A stretch of DNA of 64,000 bases from Streptomyces nodosus (GTDB taxonomy: Bacteria > Actinomycetota > Actinomycetes > Streptomycetales > Streptomycetaceae): positions 2,072,501 through 2,136,500 of the forward strand of contig NZ_CP023747.1 of NCBI RefSeq assembly GCF_008704995.1, in the 5' to 3' direction. Of the stretch, positions 8,786 through 19,404 are shown piece after piece (the stretch's first letter is position 1; the number at the start of each line of letters is the position of its first letter). The position numbers and the translations under genes are program-made. Under the pieces are notes generated by a model. That model was not told the DNA's origin. It saw only the letters and a list, made by a program, of their open reading frames with translations, and ran no database searches.

Positions 8786-9682
8786 ATGATTGCCGCCATG
8801 CGACTCGATCGACACGCCCTGCGCCGCGCCGCGTCCGGCGCCACCGTCGCCCTGCTCGCCCTCGCCGTGGGCTGTGCCCCGCAGCCTGAGGAGAAGGCCT
8901 CCGGCTCGACGTCCGCCACCGGCGCGGGAAGCTGCGCGAAGGGTGCGTTGGCCACCAGGACCTCCGGCAGGCTGACGATCGCGACCGACCAGCCCGCCTA
9001 CGAGCCCTGGTTCAAGGACGACGAGCCGGCCGGCGGCAAGGGCTTCGAGTCGGCGGTCGCCTACGCCGTGGCCGAGCGGCTCGGCTACGGCAAGGACGCC
9101 GTCGTCTGGCAGTCCGTCCCCTTCAACAAGGCCTACGCGCCCGGGGAGAAGACCTTCGACTTCGACATCAACCAGGTGTCGATCAGCGCCGAACGCAGAA
9201 GGGCCGTGGACTTCTCGTCCGGCTACTACGACGTGCGCCAGGCCGTCATCGCCCTGAAGGGCTCCCGGGCGGCCGAGGCGAAGAGCATCGCCGACCTCAA
9301 GGACGTCACCCTGGGCGCCCAGGTGGGCAGCACCAGCCTGGACTACATCACCGACGTGGTGAAGCCGAAGCGGCAGCCGGCCGCGTTCGCCAAGAACGAC
9401 CAGGCCAAGTCCGCCCTGAAGAACGGTCAGGTGGACGCCGTCGTCACCGATCTGCCGACCGCGTTCTACATCACCGCCGCCGAGGTGACCGATGCGAAGA
9501 TCGTCGGCCAGTTCGAGCACCAGGGCGGTACACCCGAGCAGTTCGGTCTTGTGCTCGACAAGGGCAGCGCGCTCACCCCGTGTGTGAGCTCCGCCGTGGA
9601 CGCCCTGCGCAAGGACGGCACCCTGGCCCGGCTGGAGCAGCAGTGGCTCTCCGACGCCGTCGACGCCCCGGTCCTCACATGA
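8786..9682 (+). CDS. Amino acid ABC transporter substrate-binding lipoprotein
   Basis: This 298-residue protein is the solute receptor of a polar amino acid ABC importer (SBP_bac_3 type). A basic N-region and hydrophobic core lead to a lipobox LAVGC with the lipidated Cys near residue 30, so it is anchored on the outer face of the membrane. Family features include RLTIATDQPAYEPWF and an FDFDINQVSISAERRRAVDFS segment. Two ATG starts are possible (8786 and 8798); neither has a good ribosome site, so the start is uncertain by four residues. Its stop overlaps the permease start (ATGA), which marks the first gene of a three-gene operon. The ligand cannot be told; glutamate, glutamine and cystine receptors look alike here. 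Confidence 0.92.
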   Translation: MIAAMRLDRHALRRAASGATVALLALAVGCAPQPEEKASGSTSATGAGSCAKGALATRTSGRLTIATDQPAYEPWFKDDEPAGGKGFESAVAYAVAERLGYGKDAVVWQSVPFNKAYAPGEKTFDFDINQVSISAERRRAVDFSSGYYDVRQAVIALKGSRAAEAKSIADLKDVTLGAQVGSTSLDYITDVVKPKRQPAAFAKNDQAKSALKNGQVDAVVTDLPTAFYITAAEVTDAKIVGQFEHQGGTPEQFGLVLDKGSALTPCVSSAVDALRKDGTLARLEQQWLSDAVDAPVLT

Positions 9683-10599
9683 CGTTCACCGAGCGGGAGC
9701 CCGCCGGGAGTCCGGACGCGGGCGGTACGGCGGACGGGGCCGCGGGGGACGACACCTACGTCCCCTCCGAGCGGCGGATCGCACGTGAGCGTCACCGGCG
9801 TGGCCGTGCCCGCCGCGCCACCGCCGTCGCCGCGCTCTCGACCCTGGTCACCGGTGTCGTCCTGTATCTGATCGTCGTCCATGCGCCCGGCTGGCCGCGC
9901 ACCAGGGAGACCTTCTTCGACGCGGGCTACGCACGGGAGGCGTTGCCGAAGGTCCTGGACGGGCTGTGGCTCAACCTCCGGCTGCTGCTGGTGTGCGGGA
10001 TCGCGGTCCTGGTCCTCGGCATGCTGATCGCCGTCGCCCGCACCCTGCGCGGTCCGGTGTTCTTCCCGCTGCGCGTCCTGGCCACCGCCTACACGGACTT
10101 CTTCCGGGGGCTCCCGCTGATCATCACTTTGATGATCGTGGTCCTGGGTGTGCCGGCGCTGCGGCTGCAGGGGGTCACCGTGGACCCGGTGCTGCTCGGC
10201 GGAACCGCGCTCACGCTGACGTACTCCGCGTATGTCGCCGAGGTGTTCCGTGCCGGCATCGAGTCCGTCCACCCCTCACAGCGCGCCGCGGCCCGCTCGC
10301 TCGGGCTCACCCACCGTCAGGCGCTGCGCCATGTGGTGCTCCCCCAGGCCGTACGGCGTCAGGTGCCGCCGCTCCTCAACGACCTGGTGTCGCTGCAGAA
10401 GGACACCGGGCTGGTCTCGATCGGGGGCGCGGTGGACGCCGTGCGGGCCGCCGACATCATCGCGGGCCGCAGTCTCAACTACACCCCGTACATCGTCGCG
10501 GGGCTGGCCTTTGTGGCGCTGACCATCCCCATGACCCGGTTCACGGACTGGGTGACGGCCCGGATGGACCGGCGGCGGGCGCAGGGAGGGAACCTGTGA
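9679..10599 (+). CDS. Amino acid ABC transporter permease
   Basis: This 306-residue integral membrane protein is the HisM/GlnP-type permease. A long charged N-terminal cytoplasmic segment precedes a first membrane helix near residues 48-66, and several more helices follow. The EAA loop that contacts the ATPase is visible as AARSLGLTHRQALRHVVLPQAVRR. Its start overlaps the receptor stop by four bases and its stop overlaps the ATPase GTG (GTGA), so the three products are translationally coupled. Only one permease gene is present, so it presumably works as a homodimer. Confidence 0.95.
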   Translation: MTFTEREPAGSPDAGGTADGAAGDDTYVPSERRIARERHRRGRARRATAVAALSTLVTGVVLYLIVVHAPGWPRTRETFFDAGYAREALPKVLDGLWLNLRLLLVCGIAVLVLGMLIAVARTLRGPVFFPLRVLATAYTDFFRGLPLIITLMIVVLGVPALRLQGVTVDPVLLGGTALTLTYSAYVAEVFRAGIESVHPSQRAAARSLGLTHRQALRHVVLPQAVRRQVPPLLNDLVSLQKDTGLVSIGGAVDAVRAADIIAGRSLNYTPYIVAGLAFVALTIPMTRFTDWVTARMDRRRAQGGNL

Positions 10600-11393
10600 G
10601 CGAGATCCTTCAGCCGGACGGCCGCCCCGAGGGCCCCGCGGACGCCGGATCGCCCGTGCTGCGCATGGAGTCCGTACGCAAGACCTTCGGCGGCTCGGTC
10701 GTGCTGCGCGACGTCGATCTGGAGGTCGCCCCGCACACGGTGACCGCGCTGATCGGTGCCTCCGGGTCCGGCAAGTCGACGCTGCTGCGCTGTGCGAACC
10801 TCCTGGAGGAGATCGACGACGGCGCGATCTGGCTGGACGGCAAGGAGATCACCGACCCGCGTGCCGACCAGGACGCCGTGCGCCGCAGGATCGGCGTGGT
10901 CTTCCAGGCGTACAACCTCTTTCCGCATATGACGGTCCTGGAGAACATCACCCTCGCCCCACGCCGGGTGCACGGTCTGGACCGGGCCGCGGCCGAGGGG
11001 CACGCCCGCGAGCTGCTGGAGCGTCTGGGGCTCGCCGCCAGAGCGGCCGAGTACCCGGACCGGCTCAGCGGCGGTCAGCAACAGCGCGTCGCGATCGTGC
11101 GCGCGCTGGCCGTGCGCCCTCGGCTGCTGCTCCTGGACGAGATCACCGCGGCCCTCGACCCGGAGCTCGTGGGTGAGGTCCTCGCCGTCGTCCGGGACCT
11201 GAAGGAGGACGGCATGACCATGGTGCTGGCCACCCATGAGATGGGCTTCGCCCGTGAGGTCGCAGACCAGGTCTGCTTCCTGGACGGCGGTGTGGTCCTG
11301 GAACGCGGCACGGCGGAGGAGGTCTTCGGCGATCCGCAGCAGGAGCGCACCCGGCGGTTCCTGCATCGCATCGTGGAGGCGGGGCGGCTCTGA
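10596..11393 (+). CDS. Amino acid ABC transporter ATP-binding protein
   Basis: This 265-residue protein is the ATPase of the polar amino acid importer. Walker A ([13 protein letters not shown]), Q-loop (VFQAYNLFPHMTVLENI), the LSGGQQQRVAIVRAL signature and the switch histidine in ATHEMGFAREVADQ are all intact. Walker B reads LLLLDEITAALDPEL: the Pro usual after the catalytic Glu (DEPT) is Ile, which leaves the catalytic Glu in place. The GTG start at 10596 overlaps the permease stop. It is the last gene of the operon and is followed by the convergent aroQ 27 bp away. Confidence 0.96.
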   Translation: MSEILQPDGRPEGPADAGSPVLRMESVRKTFGGSVVLRDVDLEVAPHTVTALIGASGSGKSTLLRCANLLEEIDDGAIWLDGKEITDPRADQDAVRRRIGVVFQAYNLFPHMTVLENITLAPRRVHGLDRAAAEGHARELLERLGLAARAAEYPDRLSGGQQQRVAIVRALAVRPRLLLLDEITAALDPELVGEVLAVVRDLKEDGMTMVLATHEMGFAREVADQVCFLDGGVVLERGTAEEVFGDPQQERTRRFLHRIVEAGRL

Positions 11394-11420
11394 GGCGCCC
11401 GGGGCCCGGGCGCCGGTGGG

Positions 11421-11894
11421 TCAGACCTGGGTCCGTGCCGCTCCCGCCAGGGTCGCCACGCGCTGCACGGCGAAGGCGTAGCCCTGCACCCCGCACCCCG
11501 CGATGACCGCGTCGGCCCGCTGGGAGACATAGGAGTGGTGCCGGAACTGCTCGCGCCGGTGGATGTTGGAGATGTGGACCTCCACGACCGGAAGCCCCTC
11601 ACAGGCGTGGAGCGCGTCGAGGATCGCGACGGAGGTGTGCGAATAGGCCGCCGGGTTGATCACGATCCCGGCGTGGTTCAGCCGTGCCTCCTGGATCCAG
11701 TCCACCAGTTCGCCCTCGTGGTTGGACTGCCGGAAGTCCACCGTGCCCCCGTAGGCGGCCACCGCCTTCACACACAGGGCCTCGATGTCCGCGAGCGTGT
11801 CCGAGCCGTAGACCTCCGGCTGGCGGTGCCCGAGGAGGTTCAGATTGGGCCCGTTGAGGATCATGATCGGGGCGTCGGCGAGGGTGCGGGGCAC
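11421..11894 (-). CDS. aroQ: Type II 3-dehydroquinate dehydratase
   Basis: This 157-residue enzyme converts 3-dehydroquinate to 3-dehydroshikimate in the shikimate pathway. Type II hallmarks are the start [19 protein letters not shown] (Arg and Tyr of the active-site lid), [30 protein letters not shown] and [18 protein letters not shown], which contains the catalytic His region. The length fits the usual 140-160 residues of this dodecameric family. The GTG at 11894 is preceded by GGAGGAACC, which fixes the start; longer reading upstream has no homology signal. It follows the cation antiporter on the same strand after a 141-bp gap, so it may or may not share that transcript. Confidence 0.95.
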   Translation of the reverse strand: MPRTLADAPIMILNGPNLNLLGHRQPEVYGSDTLADIEALCVKAVAAYGGTVDFRQSNHEGELVDWIQEARLNHAGIVINPAAYSHTSVAILDALHACEGLPVVEVHISNIHRREQFRHHSYVSQRADAVIAGCGVQGYAFAVQRVATLAGAARTQV

Positions 11895-12035
11895 GGTTCC
11901 TCCGGTCCGTTCGGGTCTGCCGGCCCTGGCGAAGGACCGCTGCTCGCCCCGGTCTATCACGATGCACCGGGCGGGTGAGGAGCCGTCCCGTCCTGCTCGG
12001 CCGAACACCCCGGCCGCCGCTGTCCGGTGTCCCGG

Positions 12036-13139
12036 CTACGGATTGACCGCCAGCTCCAGATACGCCGCGAACAGCACCAGATGGACGCCTCCCTGGAGGG
12101 GGGTGGCACGCCCGGGGACCACCGTCAGGGCGCTGACCACCACGGTCAGGGCGAGCAGCACCATGTGCAGGGCGCCGAGGCCCAGGACGAGCGGTCCGGA
12201 GAGCCACAGGGACGCCAGGGCGACGGCGGGGACGGTCAGACCGATGCTGGCCATCGACGAGCCCAGGGCGAGGTTGAGGCTCGTCTGGACCCGGTCGCGG
12301 CGCGCCGACCGCAGTGCGGCGATGGTCTCGGGCAGCAGCACCAGCAGCGCGATCACCACGCCCACCACGGCCTGTGGCAGTCCGGCCGCCGTCACACCGG
12401 ACTCGACCGTGGGCGACACGCCCTTGGCGAGCCCCACGACGCCGATGAGAGCGAGACCGAGCATGCCCAGGCTGAAGACCGCGGCCCGGGCGGACGGGGC
12501 GTCGGCGTGGTCGTCCGCGGTGATCACCTCTCCCTGGCGGGTGATCGGGAGGAAGTAGTCGCGGTGGCGCACGGTCTGGGTGGTCACGAACAGGGCGTAC
12601 AGCACCAGTGAGGAGAGCGCGGCGAAGGTGAGCTGGGCCGTGGAGAACTCCGGGCCGGGCTTGCTGGTGGTGAAGGTCGGCAGGACCAGGCTGAGGGTGG
12701 CCAGGGTCGCGACGGTGGCGAGCGCGGACCCCGTGCCCTCGGGGTTGAAGACCGCGATTCCATGGCGCAGCGAGGCGACCAGGAGGCTCAGGCCCACGAC
12801 GCCGTTGCAGGTGATCATCACCGCGGCGAAGACGGTGTCCCGGGCCAGGCTCGCGGTCTTGGCGCCGCCGTCCGCCATCAGGGTGACGATCAGCGCGACC
12901 TCGATGATCGTGACCGCGACGGCCAGCACGAGCGAGCCGAACGGCTCTCCGACCCGGTGCGCGATCACTTCCGCGTGGTGGACCGCGGCCAGGACCGATC
13001 CGGCGAGCACCAGGGTCACCAGGGCGACGACCGCGCCGGGCAGGGCGCGTCCCCAGGTGAGCGCCAGCAGGACCACCGCGATCACCGGTACGACAACCGT
13101 CCAGCCCCCCAGGAGTGACCGGAGCAGCCCGACGATCAT
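12036..13139 (-). CDS. Calcium/cation:proton antiporter (ChaA-type)
   Basis: This 367-residue protein has about eleven membrane helices and belongs to the CaCA superfamily (ChaA branch). The two inverted alpha repeats carry the acidic ion-site motifs: GSLVLAVAVTIIEVALIVTLM in the first half and VVIALLVLLPETIAALRSARRD in the second, each with the conserved Glu. It should exchange Ca2+ (or Na+/K+/Mn2+) for protons at the plasma membrane. Its ATG lies 21 bp after the terC stop, so the two genes are very likely one operon under the same leader. That pairing suggests a role in divalent cation efflux rather than a general salt response. Confidence 0.9.
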   Translation of the reverse strand: MIVGLLRSLLGGWTVVVPVIAVVLLALTWGRALPGAVVALVTLVLAGSVLAAVHHAEVIAHRVGEPFGSLVLAVAVTIIEVALIVTLMADGGAKTASLARDTVFAAVMITCNGVVGLSLLVASLRHGIAVFNPEGTGSALATVATLATLSLVLPTFTTSKPGPEFSTAQLTFAALSSLVLYALFVTTQTVRHRDYFLPITRQGEVITADDHADAPSARAAVFSLGMLGLALIGVVGLAKGVSPTVESGVTAAGLPQAVVGVVIALLVLLPETIAALRSARRDRVQTSLNLALGSSMASIGLTVPAVALASLWLSGPLVLGLGALHMVLLALTVVVSALTVVPGRATPLQGGVHLVLFAAYLELAVNP

Positions 13140-13160
13140 GCGGTGATCCTCTCAGAAGTG

Positions 13161-14195
13161 TCAGGGGCCCGCATGTCCGGTGCCGGTGCCGGTGTCGCAT
13201 CCGACGCGCTCCTCGGAGGCGCCTTCGGTGGGCCTCCCGGCCTCTTCGGGCGTCTTCCGGGCCCGGGGGGCCATCAGGCTGGTGACCGTCGTGATGATCA
13301 GGACGGCACAGATCACGCCGAGGGAGACCGGTATGGAGATCTCGGGGACCCGCACGCCGGACTCGTGGAGGGCGTGGAGCACCAGCTTGACCCCGATGAA
13401 GCCCAGGATCACCGACAGTCCGTACGCGAGGTGGACCAGCTTCTTGAGCAGTCCGCCGATCAGGAAGTACAGCTGCCTCAGGCCCATCAGCGCGAACGCG
13501 TTCGCCGTGAAGACGATGTACGGGTCCTGGGTGAGGCCGAAGATCGCCGGGATGGAGTCCAGGGCGAAGAGCAGGTCCGCGGTGGCGATCGCGAGCATCA
13601 CGACCAGCATCGGCGTCATGACCCGCTTGCCGTTGCGCCGGATCCACAGCCGGGTGCCGTGATAGCGGTCGGCCACGCCGAAGCGGCGCTGAACGGCCTT
13701 CAGCAGCCCGTTCTCCTCATACGTCTCGTCCTCCTGGCCGGCCCCGGCGCCCTGGATCAGCTTCCAGGCGGTCCAGATCAGGAACGCACCGAAGAGGTAG
13801 AAGACCCAGGAGAAGGACGCGACGATCGCGGCGCCCGCGGCGATGAACACGGCCCGCAGCAGCAGGGCCGCCAGCACCCCGACGAGAAGCACCCGCTGCT
13901 GGTACTTCGAGGGCACCGCGAACTTCGTCATGATCAGAACGAAGACGAAGAGGTTGTCGACGCTGAGCGACTTCTCGGTGATGTAACCGGCGAAGAACTC
14001 CCCGGCGGGCCGGCCGCCGCCGAGGACGGACAGACCCGCTCCGAAGAGTCCGGCGAGGGCGATCCAGACGACCGTCCAGACACCGGCTTCCTTGATCGAT
14101 ACCTCGTGCGGTCTGCGGCCGATGAAGAAGTCGACCGCGATGAGGGCGGCGAGGCCCCCGATGGTCAGGACCCACAGGGTCAGGGAAACGTTCAC
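13161..14195 (-). CDS. TerC-family membrane protein (metal exporter-like)
   Basis: This 344-residue protein has seven or more membrane helices with the TerC signature residues: DFFIGRR, the acidic SLSVDNLFVFVLIM and the RVLLVGVLAALLLRAVFI segment. Characterised TerC relatives (Bacillus MeeF/MeeY, Alx) export or handle Mn2+. The GTG at 14195 is chosen because GGAGG sits exactly five bases upstream; the ATG at 14210 lies within that ribosome site. The gene is preceded by a putative yybP-ykoY-type leader and followed at 21 bp by a cation antiporter. TerD-domain genes lie immediately upstream on the same strand, completing a small ter-like cluster. Confidence 0.93.
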   Translation of the reverse strand: MNVSLTLWVLTIGGLAALIAVDFFIGRRPHEVSIKEAGVWTVVWIALAGLFGAGLSVLGGGRPAGEFFAGYITEKSLSVDNLFVFVLIMTKFAVPSKYQQRVLLVGVLAALLLRAVFIAAGAAIVASFSWVFYLFGAFLIWTAWKLIQGAGAGQEDETYEENGLLKAVQRRFGVADRYHGTRLWIRRNGKRVMTPMLVVMLAIATADLLFALDSIPAIFGLTQDPYIVFTANAFALMGLRQLYFLIGGLLKKLVHLAYGLSVILGFIGVKLVLHALHESGVRVPEISIPVSLGVICAVLIITTVTSLMAPRARKTPEEAGRPTEGASEERVGCDTGTGTGHAGP

Positions 14196-14221
14196 TGTGT
14201 CCTCCGGCATACGTCACGGCA

Positions 14222-14372
14222 AGTCAGCGTCGTCGCTGCCGGAGGTCTCCTCCGCCCGCGGCACCCGGCGCACGGCAGGCGCCGGGGCCGCTGGGCCGAC
14301 GCCCCGGGACCAGACCTCGATCCGTACTGACGGGACGCCGAAACAATCAGGGAGTACTCCCCTCCGTGGGAA
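14222..14372 (-). ncRNA. Putative yybP-ykoY (Mn2+-sensing) riboswitch
   Basis: Read on the minus strand, the terC leader begins CGGAGGGGAGTA (14366-14355) and ends GGAGACCTCCGGC. These match the two conserved blocks of the yybP-ykoY motif: GGGGAGUA after the first P1 strand, and GAGACC before the closing one. CGGAGG (14361-14366) can close P1 with CCTCCG (14240-14245); the middle contains a GTCAGTACGG block and GC-rich arms. A second CGGAGG at 14249-14254 can pair with the same CCTCCG across an AGA loop, giving a competing hairpin. The gene context (TerC) is the commonest for this class. The identification rests on motif recall; a covariance-model search would settle it. Confidence 0.68.
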
Positions 14373-14374
14373 AA

Positions 14375-14403
14375 AGACTACACAGATCACCAAGAGAAGG
14401 TAA
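14375..14403 (-). promoter_or_regulatory. Candidate promoter of the terC leader
   Basis: On the minus strand TTACCT (14403-14398) and TAGTCT (14380-14375) are 17 bp apart. Transcription would start near 14368, just before the first paired strand of the putative riboswitch. The -35 match is weak, so this is tentative. Confidence 0.4.
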
Positions 14404-14487
14404 AGAGATTCCCCAAGGAAAGGTCAAAATGGCTGGTCGGAGCCCTTTACCTGTCCTTGGTTCTTGGTCGGACGCCCCGGATCCGGA

Positions 14488-16443
14488 TCAGCGGTTCCAG
14501 GCGCGGCGCGCCTCGGCGACCCGGGTGAGCACCTGAGAGAGCACCTGGCTCCCCTCCGGCACCCTCGGCGGCTCATAGGTCCAGGCGTGGCCGACCCAGG
14601 GGTCCGCGAGGTGGTCGTCGGGCGTCGGGGTGAGCCGCAGCAGTCTCCGCCAGAGCGGGTCGAGCAGCGGGCCGTAGGCGGTGGCGTCCTCCCGGTCCGC
14701 CACCATCATCAGATGGACGCCGACGGCCGGGCCCTCGTCCGCGAGATAACGCAGCTGGTTCACGGCCCGGTCGTCGAAGCCGTGCGGGAAGTCATGGACG
14801 ATCAGCAGCTGTGCGGCGGTGTCGAAACCGGGCGGCAGGGCGTCGGAGGCTCCGCCGCGCAGCGCCATCTGCACCAGGTCGACCCGCCGGGTGAGGGCGG
14901 CCAGCATCTCGGCCGTGCCCGCGGCTCCGGCGGCCGGCGGGGCGGCGAGCACCCCCGACCGCACCAGGGGCGCCAGTGCCGCGGCCCCCGCACCCGCCGG
15001 GTCGATGACCTGCACCGCGAACTCGCCGGGCGGATACACGGCGAGCAGCCGTGCCGCGTGCGTCACCGCCGTCTCCATGGCCAGCCGGCGCGGTTCGTCC
15101 GGCTCCACGAGCGCGTCCGGGGATCCCGGGCGGCCGCTGTCGATCCACAGCCCGCGCTCCAGCGGCAGTCTCACCAGCATGGGGATGCGGAGGTTCTCGC
15201 TCTCGGGCAGCCGGAGGTCGCCGAGGCGCACGGCCATGGGGATCTCCATCGGCACCCGGTAGCCGTGCCAGACCGGGTTGTCCCAGCGGGCGAACGCCGG
15301 GGGCAGGGCGGGCTCGACGACATCGGACTCGGCGACGAGCTGGGTGAGGTCACGGTCGAGCGCGGCCCTGGCCTGGTCGACCAGGTCGGTGTGCTTGGTC
15401 TCGGCGGCCGCGCGGGCGGCGTCGCCCGGCCCGCTCACCCTGTTGCGCGGATCGGACAGGACCGTGTCCAGCTCCTGCTCCAGGCGCGCCTCGGCGAAGT
15501 CGACGGCGCTGCGGTACGCGGCCGTGGTGCGCGCCAGGTCCTCGAACATGCCCCACACCTGGTTGTACAGCCGCTCGTCCATGGACCAGCCGGTCGCGTC
15601 TCCCGCGACGGGCTGTGCGGGCTGCCCGGGCGGAGCCGCGGGGGCGGCCGGCGGGGGCGGTGCCGGGGTCCCCCGGCGGGGGTGGGTGTAGTCGATCGCC
15701 CCGCCGGAGACGGGAGGTACGGCGGAACCCGTCGGGCCGGGGGCGTCGTAGGGCGAACCCTGCTGCGGCGCGCCGGGGCTGTCCTGCCGCGGGGGTACGC
15801 CGCCGGTGGCGCCGGGCGCGGCGGGGGCGGGCATCTGCCGGGTGCGGTCGCCCTCCGGCAGTCGCGGCGGGGGTGGTGCCACCGAGCGGGCCAGGCCCCG
15901 CGCCACGGCCTCGTTGATGCCGTCCGCGAGCCGGCGGGCCTCCGGCAGGCCCTGGTCCTGGAAGAGGTCGGCCAGCCCGCCCGCATATCCCTGGCCGACC
16001 GCGCGCACCTTCCAGGCGCCCTGCCGGCGGTAGAGCTCCAGCGCGATCACCGCGGACTCGGAGTCCAGTCCGGTGATCGTGTAGTGGGCGATCTCCTGGC
16101 CGTCGAGTCCGGTGACCGCGATCCAGGGGGCGGCGACGGCGCCGAACCGCACCGGACCGCCGATGCCCGGCGGCAGGGCGAGCAGCACGCTGACCCGCTG
16201 CACGCCCGGCGGCAGGGCGTCGAGGTCGAAGGCGAGGCGGTGTTCGGCCGCCGCCTGCCGGGAGACCTCCAGGCCCGGCAGGGTGGGCGCGCCCGGGTGG
16301 GCCACCCACTCGCTGCCGGACACCTTGCCCTGCGCGTCGCCGAGTGCGGCCCCCGCCACGACCGGCCGGCCGGCCGACACCCGGACCTCGAGTCGGGACT
16401 GGGGAAGTGGATGGTTCTGCCCCCGGACCAGCTCGGCCGCCAT
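14488..16443 (-). CDS. TerD-domain protein fused to an FtsK-like ATPase-derived domain
   Basis: This 651-residue protein has three parts. Residues 1-185 form a TerD domain (stress-response, Ca2+-binding family), with LDSESAVIALELYRRQGAWK and VRAVGQGYAGGLADLFQ as landmarks. A Pro-rich linker follows (about 190-280). The C-terminal half resembles the FtsK/SpoIIIE core in order: a VRLPLERGLWIDSG strand, AVQVIDPAGAG (FtsK: DPK/DFKGG), RRVDLVQMALR, then QLLIVHDFPHGF (Walker B-like) and GPAVGVHLMMVADRED (FtsK: GIHLILATQRP). No GxxxxGK[ST] is present, so ATP binding looks lost. It follows the shorter TerD gene by 46 bp in the same orientation. The FtsK relationship is inference from motif order. Confidence 0.8.
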   Translation of the reverse strand: MAAELVRGQNHPLPQSRLEVRVSAGRPVVAGAALGDAQGKVSGSEWVAHPGAPTLPGLEVSRQAAAEHRLAFDLDALPPGVQRVSVLLALPPGIGGPVRFGAVAAPWIAVTGLDGQEIAHYTITGLDSESAVIALELYRRQGAWKVRAVGQGYAGGLADLFQDQGLPEARRLADGINEAVARGLARSVAPPPPRLPEGDRTRQMPAPAAPGATGGVPPRQDSPGAPQQGSPYDAPGPTGSAVPPVSGGAIDYTHPRRGTPAPPPPAAPAAPPGQPAQPVAGDATGWSMDERLYNQVWGMFEDLARTTAAYRSAVDFAEARLEQELDTVLSDPRNRVSGPGDAARAAAETKHTDLVDQARAALDRDLTQLVAESDVVEPALPPAFARWDNPVWHGYRVPMEIPMAVRLGDLRLPESENLRIPMLVRLPLERGLWIDSGRPGSPDALVEPDEPRRLAMETAVTHAARLLAVYPPGEFAVQVIDPAGAGAAALAPLVRSGVLAAPPAAGAAGTAEMLAALTRRVDLVQMALRGGASDALPPGFDTAAQLLIVHDFPHGFDDRAVNQLRYLADEGPAVGVHLMMVADREDATAYGPLLDPLWRRLLRLTPTPDDHLADPWVGHAWTYEPPRVPEGSQVLSQVLTRVAEARRAWNR

Positions 16444-16489
16444 CGCCTCGTCCCCCTGTGTCGCGTCGTGTCCCGGGCGTCCGGCCGCC

Positions 16490-17068
16490 CTACAGCTGGG
16501 GCAGGATCGCCGGCAGCAGGTCCTGGAAGGTGCGGCCGTCGGCGGATGTGCCGAGGGCCGTCATCGTCCAGCCGCCGCCCACGCGGTGCACCTTCGCCAT
16601 GATCTGCGCGGTGTGCGCGCCGCCGCCCGCGAGAGTGTAGCGGGCCAGCTCCTGGCCGGTGGTCTCGTCGACCAGACGGCAGAACGCGTTCTCCACCTCC
16701 TGGAAGGTCTGGCCGGTGAACGAGTTCACGGTGAAGACGATCTGGTCGATGTGGACCGGGACGCGCTCCAGATCGACGAGGATCGACTCGTCGTCGCCGC
16801 CCTGGCCGGCACCGCCGACCAGATTGTCGCCGGTGTGCCGCACGGAGCCGTCGTCGCTCACGAGGTGCTGGAAGAAGACCACGTCCACGGGCTGCTTGTC
16901 CGCGAACAGCACGGCGGACGCGTCGAGGTCGATCTCCCGGGTGCGCTTGCCGAACAGCCCGCGCCGGGGGGCGGCCTGCCAGCCGAGGCCCATCCGCACC
17001 GCGGTCAGCGTGCCTCCGTCGTTCTTCTGAAGACTGATGGCCTGACCCTTGGTCAAGTTGACGGTCAC
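16490..17068 (-). CDS. TerD-family protein
   Basis: This 192-residue cytoplasmic protein is a stand-alone TerD domain. It starts with the family phrase MTVNLTKGQAISLQK, and it carries DLDASAVLFADKQPVDVVFF, HTGDNLVGGAGQGGDDE (the acidic Ca2+-binding loop), VDLERVPVHIDQIVFTV and ENAFCRLVDETTGQELARY. TerD proteins accompany tellurite and general stress resistance and are abundant in Streptomyces, where they affect development; their biochemical role is unsettled. It is the first gene of a minus-strand run that continues with the TerD-FtsK-like fusion and then terC. The ATG at 17068 is preceded by a GAGGGGAA purine run. Confidence 0.95.
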   Translation of the reverse strand: MTVNLTKGQAISLQKNDGGTLTAVRMGLGWQAAPRRGLFGKRTREIDLDASAVLFADKQPVDVVFFQHLVSDDGSVRHTGDNLVGGAGQGGDDESILVDLERVPVHIDQIVFTVNSFTGQTFQEVENAFCRLVDETTGQELARYTLAGGGAHTAQIMAKVHRVGGGWTMTALGTSADGRTFQDLLPAILPQL

Positions 17069-17225
17069 GCTGTTCCCCTCTCAGGTTCTCCCTGGTCCCC
17101 GCGGGATCCGCGGATGTTCAAAACCCTACGCAGCGGCGTCGACCGTGCCGAACCCCGGTCCGCGCTTTGTGTCGGTCTTGCAACACACCGCACGGATGCC
17201 GGGGTCCGGCACGGACAACGGTCCG

Positions 17226-19364
<2,139 letters not shown>

Positions 19365-19404
19365 GTCATCCACCGTACGACCCCGCACTGACAACGGGGC
19401 CGGA

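Noticed and set aside
11599..13647. A 682-codon minus-strand frame across aroQ, the antiporter and terC
   Set aside because: It runs in a different frame through three genes with clear family motifs, and its product is Arg/Gly/Pro-rich.
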